This document shows, piece after piece, positions 54,560-64,000 of a DNA stretch of 64,000 nt. The number at the start of each line of letters is the position of its first letter. Position 1 is the first letter of the stretch. Origin of the DNA: Akkermansiaceae bacterium (GTDB lineage: Bacteria > Verrucomicrobiota > Verrucomicrobiia > Verrucomicrobiales > Akkermansiaceae). The notes under the pieces were generated by a model. That model was not told the origin of the DNA. It ran no database searches and worked only from the letters and a program-made list of their open reading frames with translations. The translations under genes and the position numbers were made by a program. The stretch spans positions 310,001 through 374,000 of the forward strand of contig JAGYIT010000006.1 in assembly GCA_018402445.1 (NCBI GenBank). Reading direction: 5' to 3'.

Positions 54560-56845
54560 CTACTCCGGCGTCTCTTCCCAGTTGCGTCCCTGGTTGGCAA
54601 TGTCGTCGAGGTGCTTCATGTGGCCGAGGCTGCGGGCGTGGGGGATGTCCGGCGTCCATAGGCGGCGCGGTGGCGCGTTGCCCCAAGCCGGGCGGTTCAT
54701 GCCGACATAGTGATCGAACACGACCGGCGGCTTTGCCTGGTGGTCGGAGACCTGCTCGCAACGAATGGGGTCGAGCGCCTGATCGACCCGCAAGATGAAG
54801 TGGAAATCGTGCCACCCTTGATCCGAGTGGCGGCGCGAGAAGGCGGGCGTGAGCGTGCTGTCTCCGGTCCAGGCCATCAGCGGCGAGCGGAGCAGCGAGA
54901 ATTGCCAAGTGTCGCCATGGAGTCTCGAACTGTAGGCATCGGGCGTGTGCAGGCTCAGGCTGTGGTCTCGGGCTTGTACGCTGTCCCAGCCGCAGAACGG
55001 CATCTCGTCGGGACCGGGCGCGCGTTTCACGTGACCGCCGGCCAAACCACTGGTCCACCCGCTTGGGGCGGCGGCGAGTTGAATGGGCATCTGCAGCATC
55101 TTGTGGCGCTCGGCGAAGACCACCTGCAGGTGCAGATGGATCTCCGGTTTTCCGGCATAAACCGTGACGCCGAGACGCACCTTCGAATCCCCGATGACTT
55201 GATCGGTGAAAATTCTCGCGCGCAGCGGACCACTGTCCTCGATCACCCAGTCGAGGTCCTTGAGCCCGGAGGTGATCTCTTCGTTGAAGCCGGTCTGATG
55301 GAACACCCAGGTATCGCCGTGCTCCTCCCGCAGGTGGAGCGAAAGCCCTTCGCGGCCGAACAACTCGCGCCCCTGCCATTTCAGCGAGGCGATTCCCTGC
55401 GGCCCGGTTTCCAGCATGAGATCCCCGCTGGTGATGGCGTTGCGATCCACCACCACGGGAACGTCGGGCAATGGGGTGGGGGATGAGGCGCCATCCAGCA
55501 GCTTGAGCACCCGCTGCCCCTGCGCGGGGATTTTCATCGGCAGCACCGCACGGTGAATCATCGAGCCCGCATTCGGCTCCGAGGTGACGAGTTGGAAGGG
55601 CACGGGTTGTCCGTTTTCATCAGCGAACCAGCGGTCGCGCCAGTCGTCGAAGTCGATGAACGGCTCGCATTCGATGTGGCCGTCGAATCCGTGTGCGGAA
55701 CCATTGAGGAGCACCAGGCGATGCGCATCCTCGCCGGGCAGGTCCGTTCGGGCATGCCGGCGGGTGATGCGGACGATCTCCTCCTCACCGACGATGCTCG
55801 CACGCCCTTGCATGTGGCGGGTCGAAATATAAGACGATGGCACGCTAGTGCCCGCCAGGATGTCGTGGAATTGAGTGAACGCAAAATCCTTCCATGCTCC
55901 ATTGATGCGCGCGATCGAGGAGGTCTTGGCTTTTTCATCCGTGCTGAATGCATGTGCAAGCTCCTCAGCCTGTTCCAGTAAGCGTTCACCCCGATGCTGC
56001 ACCTGCTTGATTTCATGCATTACGCTGTAGCAGCCAGGGAAGGTTTTTTGCAGCTCATAGTCCACCACAGGCAAAAACTCGCGGTGTGCTTCTGCTTCGT
56101 CATAGAAATCATCGACGGTGCTGAAGCGCAGCTCAACATCCTCGAATGCATCCCGGTGTTCGAGTAGCCACTCGATGTTGGCCTTGGTGGGACCGCCGCC
56201 ATGGTTTCCCAATCCGTAAAACATCATCGTGTGTCTTAACTCCGGATTTGCCGCCTTCAAGGTCAGGTCAATCTGTCCGTGAAGTTCGTCGCTCCGCGTC
56301 ACATAGGCCGGCGCAATGCGGAAACCAATGACCTCCGCTCCACCTGTACCACGCCATCGGAAAGTCTGGGCGGGCAAGCTTACCTGGCTCTCATTCGGAC
56401 GATGGAAAACATAGCCGCGGTAGCCTAGCTCGTGTAGTAGATCTGGAAGGGTGGCCGGGTGGCCAAAGGTGTCAACGTTGTAAGCGACCGTAGGTTTAAT
56501 GCCAAATCGGTCATTGAAGTAACGCTGACCAAGTTCGATCTGCTTGCGCCAACCAGCCGTCGTAGGAAGGTTCGCATCGGGTTGTATCCACTGGCCCCCC
56601 GCGATCGACCAACGCCCGGCTTCGACTAACTCGCGAACGGCAGCAAAAAGCCCGGGATCAAGATCCTCGACCCACTCGTAAAGCCATGCTTCTCCTCTAG
56701 TGTAGCGGAACTCGGAGTATTCGTGACAGCGGTCTACTGCTGATCTGAACGTAGCAAGCGCTTCGTCGATCCCAGCCTGCCAGTTCCATAGCCAGATGGG
56801 ATCAAGGTGTGCGTTGGCGATGAGGTGGACGACGTTTTTGGGCAT
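54560..56845 (-). CDS. Alpha-mannosidase, glycoside hydrolase family 38
   Basis: This 761-residue enzyme has no signal peptide. The catalytic N-terminal domain begins with HLIANAHLDPIWLWNWQAG, the GH38 zinc site. The nucleophile aspartate is in AYNVDTFGHPATLPDLL; HDILAGTSVPSSY and FTQFHD supply further active-site residues. The remaining part is the beta-sandwich DUF/GH38C region, with RLGVTVYAGKPEIHLHLQVV and LSLHTPDAYSSRLHGDTWQF. It hydrolyses alpha-linked mannose and, lacking an export signal, probably acts on imported oligosaccharides, so mannose may be part of the glycan served by this locus. It is transcribed divergently from the large repeat protein at 57272. Confidence 0.93.
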   Translation of the reverse strand: MPKNVVHLIANAHLDPIWLWNWQAGIDEALATFRSAVDRCHEYSEFRYTRGEAWLYEWVEDLDPGLFAAVRELVEAGRWSIAGGQWIQPDANLPTTAGWRKQIELGQRYFNDRFGIKPTVAYNVDTFGHPATLPDLLHELGYRGYVFHRPNESQVSLPAQTFRWRGTGGAEVIGFRIAPAYVTRSDELHGQIDLTLKAANPELRHTMMFYGLGNHGGGPTKANIEWLLEHRDAFEDVELRFSTVDDFYDEAEAHREFLPVVDYELQKTFPGCYSVMHEIKQVQHRGERLLEQAEELAHAFSTDEKAKTSSIARINGAWKDFAFTQFHDILAGTSVPSSYISTRHMQGRASIVGEEEIVRITRRHARTDLPGEDAHRLVLLNGSAHGFDGHIECEPFIDFDDWRDRWFADENGQPVPFQLVTSEPNAGSMIHRAVLPMKIPAQGQRVLKLLDGASSPTPLPDVPVVVDRNAITSGDLMLETGPQGIASLKWQGRELFGREGLSLHLREEHGDTWVFHQTGFNEEITSGLKDLDWVIEDSGPLRARIFTDQVIGDSKVRLGVTVYAGKPEIHLHLQVVFAERHKMLQMPIQLAAAPSGWTSGLAGGHVKRAPGPDEMPFCGWDSVQARDHSLSLHTPDAYSSRLHGDTWQFSLLRSPLMAWTGDSTLTPAFSRRHSDQGWHDFHFILRVDQALDPIRCEQVSDHQAKPPVVFDHYVGMNRPAWGNAPPRRLWTPDIPHARSLGHMKHLDDIANQGRNWEETPE

Positions 56846-57271
56846 GGAAGGTTGGAGTTGGAAGTGCGATTGTCCGTATCGAAGTGCTCGCTGAGCCGGT
56901 CAAACTGTCACGCTTGAATGGCTGAGTAAACGATAAATCACAAATATCGTAATTTCGTTGTTTTGGGCGATTGGAGAAGGTGGGTTCAATGCTCCATCAC
57001 GAGCTTGTTTCGTCTATAAATGAATTTCCTGAAGAAAATTCTTGCGCTGCTCAATCGACTGATTAAACGTTCTTTCGCTTTCAACGTTGCGTCACGTTGT
57101 AATACTGGCGTCCGCAGTCTGCGCGGTGTTACACTACGGCTGCAAAAGACAATCGATACGAACAACTGCCAATCCCGGATACGGATTCGGAACCCATTCA
57201 TCCACAATTTGTTCCCACAAGCCCCTATCTAGCACTGCTTTCGTTAGCTCGCGACCCAACACCGTTTGCCC
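56846..57271. promoter_or_regulatory. Divergent promoter region between GH38 and the large repeat protein
   Basis: The 426-bp gap holds no supported gene. Candidate operator sequences are ACGATA...TATCGT (56930-56950, 9-base spacer) nearer the mannosidase, and two AACGTT palindromes at 57066-57071 and 57083-57088. The first of these lies in TTAAACGTTCTT, which resembles the LacI-type core found elsewhere in this locus but is not identical. Confidence 0.4.
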
Positions 57272-60200
57272 ATGAAATCCAGATTCACATCATCGCTGAC
57301 AGCACTTGCTTCATACGCCATGTTTCTCGTCTTGTCTGAGAGTCCAACCAAAGCGGCGGCTCTGACATGGGATTTAACGACCGACGACGGTGCAGTTGTC
57401 ACCGCAGGCAGCGGTGGTTGGAATCTGACCGCAGGGAATACGGTCTGGAACGACGGCTTCACGCCGAATGTCATCTGGAGCCAGACCAGCACCACCGATG
57501 GCAGCAACACCGCCACCTTTGCCGGGGCGGATGGCACTCTTAACCAGTATGTGGTCACTCTCGGCACGCAAGTGGCCGCCGAATCTCTCACCTTCAGCTC
57601 CAGCGGCTACCAGATCATCGGAAGCACGCTGGCGCTGATCGTGTCGCCGACAGCACCCATTTCGAACGGAGCCATTACAGTGGCCGCCGGCAAGACTGCC
57701 ACCATCAACTCGACTCTTCGCTATGCCCACAACACCGCCGCAAACGTGAGCGTGGGATCAGGCGGCACACTCAATCTCGGTGGTGGCACCGCGGCAAGCA
57801 ACAACCCTCAATGGCAACTCAGCGGTGCGGGCACGCTGAATCTTTCCGCCGGAACCTTCACCAACAACATCGGTAACTTCAATGTCGCCGCGATCAACCT
57901 GACCGGCGGAGCCCACGCGATTACTCCTGGCAACAACAACGGAGCGAATATCGGCAATGCAGCCGGGCAGAACGTCAGTTACACGGTATCCGGAACGGGT
58001 ATCTTGACGGTAAACAACAATACGTCCAGCGGCACCGGAACCGGCCCCAGTTGGCTGCGTCTCGGCAATGGTGATACAGGTGCCAATGAAGCCCAATTGA
58101 CGGTTCAAGCAGGAGGGGCGGTGAGCATTGGCATAAGCAAGTATGGGGAACTTCAGATCTCAGGTTCGGCCACTTCCAACGGCAAACTGGATGTGCAAGG
58201 TGGCGCCCTCACGATCGGCGCAGGGGTGCCCGCTTCCAACAAGATCTACCTATTTAAAAACGGTTCCAGCGCTGATTATGCCGCCGTACTGACACAGTCC
58301 GGCGGCACGGTGACGGCCAATGGAATCCAGTTCGGCGGCGACAACGGCAGCTATGATGCCGCCTCCTCCGCGACACTGGCTCTCAGCAGCGGAAATCTCT
58401 TTGTCGGCGCTCAAGGGATGATACTTGGCTCCAGTGCCAGCAACCTGCCAGTGATCATCCAGCTCCAAGGTGGCACGCTCGGCGCTTCGGCCACTTGGTC
58501 GTCCTCCTTGGATATGAAACTCGGCACCGCCACCATCCGGGCCGCAAACAGTGGCGGTACGGCGCAGAATATTACCCTCGCGGGCGTTCTTTCTGACGAT
58601 GGCGGAACCGGCTCTCTCATCAAGACCGGTGCCGGCACGCTTGCCCTTTCCGGTGCCGGTGATAACACCTTCACCGGCGCAACCACCGTCAGCGCTGGCA
58701 CACTCGACCTCGGCAAGGTGAATGCCGTGAGCAGTTCCAGTTCGCTCACCATCGCCAACGGCGCGGGGCTGGCACTCAGCACCAGTTCCAGCACCGTGCC
58801 CAACCTCACGGTCGAAGGCACAGGCGCGCTCAGTTTCAATGTCGCTGATGGCTACAGCCTCACGGTCAGCGGCACGGACGGCGTGACGAACAACGGCGCG
58901 GCCGGGTCGGTCACCATCAACATCACCGGCAGCAGCACCCGCCAACGGCACCTATACCCTGATGGGTTACAGCGGCACCCTGCAAGGCAGCGGCTTCAGT
59001 GCTTATGCCCTTGGCAGTGTCCCCGCAGGCAAGTCTTACGCGCTGAACGATACCGGCAGCGCCGTGCAACTGGTTGTCTCGAGCGCTTTCGCCTGGACCG
59101 GTGCGCAGAGCAGCGAGTGGAGCACGGCCATCATCGCCGATTCTAAAAACTGGAGTCTGGATGGCGGTCCGGCTGATTATGCGGATGGCCTCGCCGTGTT
59201 CTTCGACGACACCGCCACCAACAAAACCGTGGAAATCACGGGAGCGGATGTGACGCCGCAGTCGGTGGAATTCAGCAGCGGCGCCTACACGCTGCAAGGC
59301 ACCAGCAAGATTGCCGGTCCTGCACCAGTCACGGTGGCGGCCGCAGCCACGCTCAAGCTCGGCTCCTCGGATGTGCTGCCGGACGGCGCCGGTACGGGCA
59401 ATCTTACGGTCGATGGCATCCTCGACCTCAATGGTTTCTCGGACACCATCAATGCCTTGGGCGGCAATGGCATGGTGGACAACACCGCTGCCGCCGCCAC
59501 TTCCACCCTGACCGTAGGCGCGGGCGCTGGTGGCAATTTCGGCGGAACGATCATGAACTCGGTCGGCACCCTAGCTTTGGTCAAGGCTGGCGCCACCGAC
59601 TTCACCCTGAGTGGAAACAACACCTACAGCGGGGCCACCACCGTCAACCAGAACCGCCTTTTCATCACCAGCAGTGCCGCGTTTTCTCCAAACACTGCGG
59701 TCACGGTCAACAACGGAGCCTCCTTTGTTCTGAGCGCCAGCGGCAACCCTGCCTTCAGCCAGAGTGTCACGCTCGCGTCCGGAGCGAATCTGGCGCTGCG
59801 TCAAGCCGCTACCCTTAGCAATGTCACCCTGCCGACCTCCGGAAGCGTCATTTTCAACTTCGACGATGTCGCCACGCAGGCCCTCAGCCTGGCCAGCGAT
59901 GTCACCCTGAGCGGCAGCTTGGGGGTTCAGATCGGCGGTGGAGCCGGAACACCGGGTGCTATTACCCTAACGGGAATCCTCAGCGGCAGCGGAAGTTTGT
60001 TGAAGGATGGCCCCGGGCAACTGTCTCTCGGAGGCGCGAACACATTTGACGGTGGCGTGACCCTCAGGAACGGCACTATCAACGCGATCACCAACAACTC
60101 CGCACTGGGCACGGGCACGGTCACCTTGGGTGGTGCCGGCTCTACCGGGGCGACTTTCCTCACCGGCAGGGCGATCGCCAACCCCATCACCATCGACCCT

Positions 60201-61187
60201 CCCGACAGCGGCTCGGTTGTGATTGGCGCGAACGGCAACGGCTCGGGTTACGGTCTGTCCGGCGGCATCTTCTTGAATGGCGACCTTACCATCCAGACAT
60301 TCAACAACCCGGCCAATCCGGGGGTCGTGGCCACCGGTGGCATTACCGGTGGCATCACCGGCACCGGCAATGTGGTTCTCAATAATAACGGTCTGTCCGC
60401 CAATGTCTTTAACCTCACGACCACGGCGATCAACCACAGCGGCAGTCTTACCCTGCAAGGCACCGCCACCGGAAATACCAACATCGGAGCGGTCATCGGC
60501 TCGAATGTCACTGGCATTACGCAGAACAGCGCGACATCCCCCATGATCCTCGGCGGCGCAAACACCTATGCCTGCAACCTCACCATCAACGCAGGCACGG
60601 TCCGGATCTCCAACAATTCCAACACCGCAAACGACACCTCTACCGTGACCATCGCCGCGAGCGGCGCGACCCTGGATCTCACCTATATCGGCACCGACGC
60701 CGTGGACAAACTGGTCATTGATACCAACGAGCAGCCAGCCGGAATATACGGAAAACTGGGTTCGGTTTCACCAATCATCGGCATTTCCCAGATCACCGGT
60801 GACGGAACGCTGACCGTGGGCGCAGGCTCGTCCAATTTCGCTTCATGGGCGAACGATCCATTGAAAGGCAACATCCCCGGCGAACCGGCCAACGGCGACT
60901 TCGACAACGACGGCATCCCCAACATCATCGAATACGCCCTCGGCCTGGATCCACGGGTCTCCAGTCAGCCCGCAGGCACGTTTTCCGGAAATACGATCAC
61001 CTACACCAAGGGTGCCGATGCGATTGCCAACGGCGACGTCTCCTGGGTGATTGAAACCTCGGAAACCCTTGTCAGTGGTTCGTGGATCGCTGAGCCCGTG
61101 GTTCCGGGTGATACCATCTCCTACACCTTCACACCTGGTAACCCGGCGAAAAAATTCGCCCGCCTCAAAGTGACACAGATTCCCTGA
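57272..61187 (+). pseudogene. Giant autotransporter-associated beta-strand-repeat protein, one frameshift
   Basis: From the ATG at 57272 (KSRFTSSLTALASYAMFLVL signal region) the frame runs with repeated units such as LIKTGAGTLALSGAGDNTFT and GATTVSAGTLDLG. After about 58937-58942 an extra C in AGCACCCGCCAAC shifts it. The next frame continues smoothly with GTYTLMGYSGTLQGSGF, more repeats (LLKDGPGQLSLGGANTFDGG) and the end at 61187. Restored, the protein would be about 1300 residues, forming a long beta-helix. The tail carries DFDNDGIPNIIEYALGLDP, a motif shared with the sulfatase-scaffold protein. There is no PEP-CTERM or beta-barrel. Unshifted, it would be a secreted surface protein; the break is either real or a consensus error. 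Confidence 0.8.
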
Positions 61188-61197
61188 TTCGTCATCC

Positions 61198-62280
61198 ATG
61201 TTGCTGCATCGTCCTAATTCCAAACTGGTCAAGCCGGTCGCCAATTCACAAGCTCCGCGCATGTCCATTGCCAACGGAGGTGCGAAACTCCGCGATATCG
61301 CCGAACTGCTCGGTTGCTCGGTTGCCACGGTGTCCAACGCCATCAACGGCCGTGGCCGGATCAGCGTGGAGATGCGGCAGCAGATCCTCGACAAGTGTGC
61401 CGAGTTGAATTTTGTCCCGAATTCCGCAGGACGCAGCCTGCGCCTGCAGCGGACCGATGCCGTCGGGGTGATCTACGCCCCGTCGTTCGCCGAACTGTTC
61501 GGCAACGTCTTCTACGCCCGCATCATGGAAGGCTTGTCGGAAACCTTCGGCGAGGCCGGCCTCGATCTGGTGCTCGGCAATCGCAGGGACGCCGACGGAA
61601 TGCCCTCAGTAATTCGCCAAGGCAAGGTCGATGCTCTTGTGGTATTGGCCGGCGTGTTCACCGCAGCCGATTACGAGACGCTGCGTCATTGTCCGGTGCC
61701 GCTCTGCATCGTGGATGGTTGTGTCCGTTCGTTCGATGCTGATTCGTTGACCACTGATGGCTTCGGCGGCGGGCAGCAGGTGGCGGAGCACCTCTATCAA
61801 TATGGTCATCGCAAGGTCGTGATGATTGCCTACCGCCATCCACTCTATAACATCGAGCAGCGCATCGCAGGATTCTTTTCCGGGCTGCGCTCCTGCGGGA
61901 TCGAAGCCAGCGAGGCGGATTCCCTCATCCGGGTAGATAACGACAAGGAGGCAGCCGACGAACTCCTCGCGCGTCTCAACTCCGAGAACCCACCAACCGC
62001 GGTCTTCGCGGTGAACGATACGATGGCTCTGAATCTGATGGATGCCCTAGAACAGGCCGGTCTGTCCATACCGGACGATGTGTCCATCGTTGGCTTCGAC
62101 GACGATCCGATGGCCGTCCGCGCCCGACCGCCATTGACCACCGTCAGTCTGAAGAAACGCGACATCGGGGCGGTGAGCGCAGGCCTCGTGCTCGACCGCC
62201 TCGCGCATCCCGATAAACCCGTCGTCCATCAGGTGCAACCGACCCGCTTGGTCGTCAGAGAGTCGGTCGCCCATCGCTAA
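61198..62280 (+). CDS. LacI/GalR-family transcriptional regulator
   Basis: This 360-residue protein starts its helix-turn-helix at about residue 30 (LRDIAELLGCSVATVSNAIN, then GRGRISVEMRQQIL) with the hinge helix NSAGRSLRLQRT. A periplasmic-binding-like ligand domain follows (DAVGVIYAPSFAELFGNVFY, GFGGGQQVAEHLYQYGHRKV, FAVNDTMALNLMDALEQAGL and SIPDDVSIVGFDDDP). It lacks a signal peptide and would bind a sugar in the cytosol. An ATG at 61264 is an alternative start nearer the DNA-binding domain. Genes before and after it are glycan-related, and two LacI-like operator cores occur in the locus. Confidence 0.94.
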   Translation: MLLHRPNSKLVKPVANSQAPRMSIANGGAKLRDIAELLGCSVATVSNAINGRGRISVEMRQQILDKCAELNFVPNSAGRSLRLQRTDAVGVIYAPSFAELFGNVFYARIMEGLSETFGEAGLDLVLGNRRDADGMPSVIRQGKVDALVVLAGVFTAADYETLRHCPVPLCIVDGCVRSFDADSLTTDGFGGGQQVAEHLYQYGHRKVVMIAYRHPLYNIEQRIAGFFSGLRSCGIEASEADSLIRVDNDKEAADELLARLNSENPPTAVFAVNDTMALNLMDALEQAGLSIPDDVSIVGFDDDPMAVRARPPLTTVSLKKRDIGAVSAGLVLDRLAHPDKPVVHQVQPTRLVVRESVAHR

Positions 62281-62322
62281 CTGCAAAATTCAATCTTAAT
62301 TACCCAACTGTGCCTTGAAGAG

Positions 62323-62336
62323 AAAACGTTTCACCA
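62323..62336 (+). promoter_or_regulatory. LacI-type operator candidate upstream of the last sulfatase
   Basis: AAAACGTTTCACCA, identical to the site at 42543-42556, lies in the 64-bp gap between the lacI-type gene and the sulfatase, 8 bases before the chosen ATG. Bound repressor would block transcription or elongation into the sulfatase. Confidence 0.6.
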
Positions 62337-62344
62337 GCCACGGA

Positions 62345-64000
62345 ATGTCATGCATCCCATCTGAATCTAGTAGTTTTTGGCTCGTAAGACTTTGTGGACT
62401 GTTGCTGGTGTTTCTGGGACTGGCGCTCTCTTGCAGTGCGGCCCGCAGACCCAATGTGATACTCATCATCACCGATGACCAGAGCCCGCGCAATCTGCCG
62501 ACGCCCGAGTATGCAACATTGGTTTCACCGCCGGGTTTCGGCTTTGGTGGCGACCGGGTGCTCACGCCGCACATCGACCGTTTGGCACGCGAGGGCATGG
62601 TGATGAGCAATGCGAATGTATCGTGTCCCGTTTGCTCACCCTCCCGCTACACCACCCTGACCGGCCGTTTCGCGACGAGGAGCCAGGGAGAGGTATTCAA
62701 GCGCTTGTTTCCCTTCGGCACGATGGCGCGTCCGGAAAACAACGTGGAACTCGGCAATGATGAAGCGAACCTGCCACGCCTGCTTCAAGCCGCGGGTTAT
62801 ACGACCGCATGGGTCGGAAAATGCCACATTCTCGATCAGGAAATCCTCGAAAAACCCAAACTCTGGGGAACCGCTGCCGCACCAGGCTTGAAACGCTATC
62901 CACTTGAAAGCGACCCAAGAACCAACCCGAAGACCAATCAGGCAATGCGCGACAACCAGCAGTGGTGGCGTTCTCGCATCCGCAAGGAGGGCTTCGACTG
63001 GGTTGGCGCTGTTTATCCCGGCAACCTGCTCGAACTTTTCAATAGGCCGTCCAATGTCCACAACGTCGAATGGACCACCCGCTCGGTGCTCGATTTCCTC
63101 AACACGCATTCTCCCGATGGTGAGCAGCCCTTTTTCCTCTATTACGGCACCACCATACCGCACGGTCCGGATCCATGGGCCAAGTCAAAAACGGGATTCA
63201 ATAATGGTATCGACTCCGATCCCGGCTATACCGGTGAAGGCTATCGAACCGATCTTGACTACTCATTTATGCCCTCGCGCTCTTCGATCAAGAAGGAGGT
63301 CGCCGCAGCTGGCTTCGATGTGAAACACGCATGGCTAACGTGGTTCGACCACTCGATCGGCGCGATCCTGCGCAAACTCGATGAACGCGGTCTCGCGCGT
63401 GACACCGTGGTGATCGTTACCTCCGACCACGGCACCTGGCGATACGGCAAGACGACGCTTTATGAGGGAGGCCTCAAGGTGCCGCTGGTGATGCGCTGGC
63501 CGGCCGGGATCCGTCCGGGTTCGAGCTACCCTCATCTGGTTCTAAACACGGACTACGCCGCCACCCTCCTCGATCTCGCCGGTGCCAAGTTGCCTGAATC
63601 CTACAAGCTCGATGGTCTATCTTTGGCCCCTGTGCTGCGCGGCGAGCAATCCGGCCCCTTGCGTGAGGAAACCTTCCACGAGATCGGCTTCGCACGCGCC
63701 GTGAAGACATCGAAGTGGAAATACATCGCCGTGCGCTATCCACAAGAAATTCAGCGCCGCATCGATGCTGGCGAAAAGTTCCCAGCCTTTGGTGATGCTC
63801 CGCCGAATCCTCTTCCTTATCTGGTAGCCAACAAACACCTTGGATATCACAGCTCACGCCACAACCCGAACTATTTCCAGAAGGATCAACTCTACGATCT
63901 TGAGAACGATCCTCAGGAAAAAACCAATCTCATCGATCGCCATCCCGAAGTGGTCGCCGATCTCAAGGCACGCCTCAGAAAGTACCTCATTACTTTTCCG
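62345..64000 (+). CDS. Sulfatase (S1 family), 3' end cut by window edge
   Basis: The frame is open from the ATG at 62345 to the window edge (552 codons); the last residues are probably only a few short of the end. A hydrophobic export segment is present (LVRLCGLLLVFLGLALSCSA). The S1 core follows: RPNVILIITDDQSPRNLP, then PVCSPSRYTTLTGRF (formylglycine motif C-S-P-S-R), TAWVGKCHILDQEIL, VTSDHGTWRYGKTTLYEGG, LKVPLVMRWPAGI and QLYDLENDPQEKTNL. Segments such as DYSFMPSRSSI and EIGFARAVKTSKWKYIAVRY closely echo the sulfatase domain of the 1410-residue protein at 44313, so the two belong to one subfamily. A TTG at 62315 is a possible alternative start but would place the operator inside the gene. 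Confidence 0.93.
   Translation, partial: MSCIPSESSSFWLVRLCGLLLVFLGLALSCSAARRPNVILIITDDQSPRNLPTPEYATLVSPPGFGFGGDRVLTPHIDRLAREGMVMSNANVSCPVCSPSRYTTLTGRFATRSQGEVFKRLFPFGTMARPENNVELGNDEANLPRLLQAAGYTTAWVGKCHILDQEILEKPKLWGTAAAPGLKRYPLESDPRTNPKTNQAMRDNQQWWRSRIRKEGFDWVGAVYPGNLLELFNRPSNVHNVEWTTRSVLDFLNTHSPDGEQPFFLYYGTTIPHGPDPWAKSKTGFNNGIDSDPGYTGEGYRTDLDYSFMPSRSSIKKEVAAAGFDVKHAWLTWFDHSIGAILRKLDERGLARDTVVIVTSDHGTWRYGKTTLYEGGLKVPLVMRWPAGIRPGSSYPHLVLNTDYAATLLDLAGAKLPESYKLDGLSLAPVLRGEQSGPLREETFHEIGFARAVKTSKWKYIAVRYPQEIQRRIDAGEKFPAFGDAPPNPLPYLVANKHLGYHSSRHNPNYFQKDQLYDLENDPQEKTNLIDRHPEVVADLKARLRKYLITFP

Noticed and set aside
57272..61187. Two separate adjacent genes
   Set aside because: The two frames overlap, differ by exactly one base, and the second has no start or signal peptide of its own; the repeat pattern runs across the junction.
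1..64000. CRISPR arrays, tRNA or rRNA genes
   Set aside because: No regularly spaced direct repeats and no cloverleaf-like or ribosomal sequences were recognised on either strand.

Overview
The window is a GC-rich chromosomal segment from a member of the Verrucomicrobia, probably of the order Verrucomicrobiales (Luteolibacter/Haloferula-like). The phylum is inferred from a Verru_Chthon cassette protein A, PEP-CTERM tails of the PEPxxA...LLRRRR type, autotransporter-associated beta-strand repeat proteins, many sulfatases, a DUF1587/1592/1588/1585 cytochrome-like protein, a DUF5722 glycoside hydrolase and a DUF6807 protein. No rRNA, tRNA or CRISPR array was seen.

The left half (1-40.5 kb) mixes housekeeping genes with accessory patches. 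From the left edge: a truncated AAA+/DUF4143 ATPase; a short inverted-repeat element and a dead sugar-type regulator; polyphosphate kinase and an exopolyphosphatase/HD protein flanking a RelE/ParE-type toxin-antitoxin pair; a membrane Ser/Thr kinase; a secreted Lon-fold protein; adenosine deaminase; a radical-SAM/DUF4130 DNA-repair pair; and rplI with a strong terminator. From 25.3 kb down to 14.4 kb, on the minus strand, runs one locus for sulfated-glycan use. It holds a histidine kinase with F5/8C-like sensor domains, its LuxR-type response regulator, a PEP-CTERM protein, three sulfatases, a prepilin-like protein and a DUF5722 glycosidase. Most of its genes overlap by 1-4 bases. Next come leuA, a SNF2 helicase, trmD, a PIN/AbrB pair beside an older VapC relic, DUF6807, GH57, msrA, a DUF1592-type cytochrome protein, a frameshifted NUDIX gene and rlmN.

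At 40.6-42.4 kb lies a nested transposon scar: an internally deleted IS1380-family element, a 187-bp miniature derivative in the opposite orientation, and a truncated REP-associated tyrosine transposase between them.

The right part (42.5-64 kb) is a second extracellular glycan locus with visibly less GC-biased codons. It has a beta-strand-repeat/PEP-CTERM protein, a 1410-residue protein with a sulfatase domain embedded in a large secreted scaffold, a Verru_Chthon protein A, two small secreted paralogues, a decayed 1.1-kb stretch, a GH38 alpha-mannosidase, a giant beta-strand-repeat protein broken by one base, a LacI regulator and another sulfatase cut by the window edge. An identical 14-base LacI-like operator core precedes the first and last genes of this locus, suggesting one regulon.

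Single-base frameshifts recur in otherwise well-preserved genes (radical SAM protein, NUDIX protein, beta-strand-repeat protein). Either decay is active or the consensus sequence contains indel errors; the sequence alone cannot decide.
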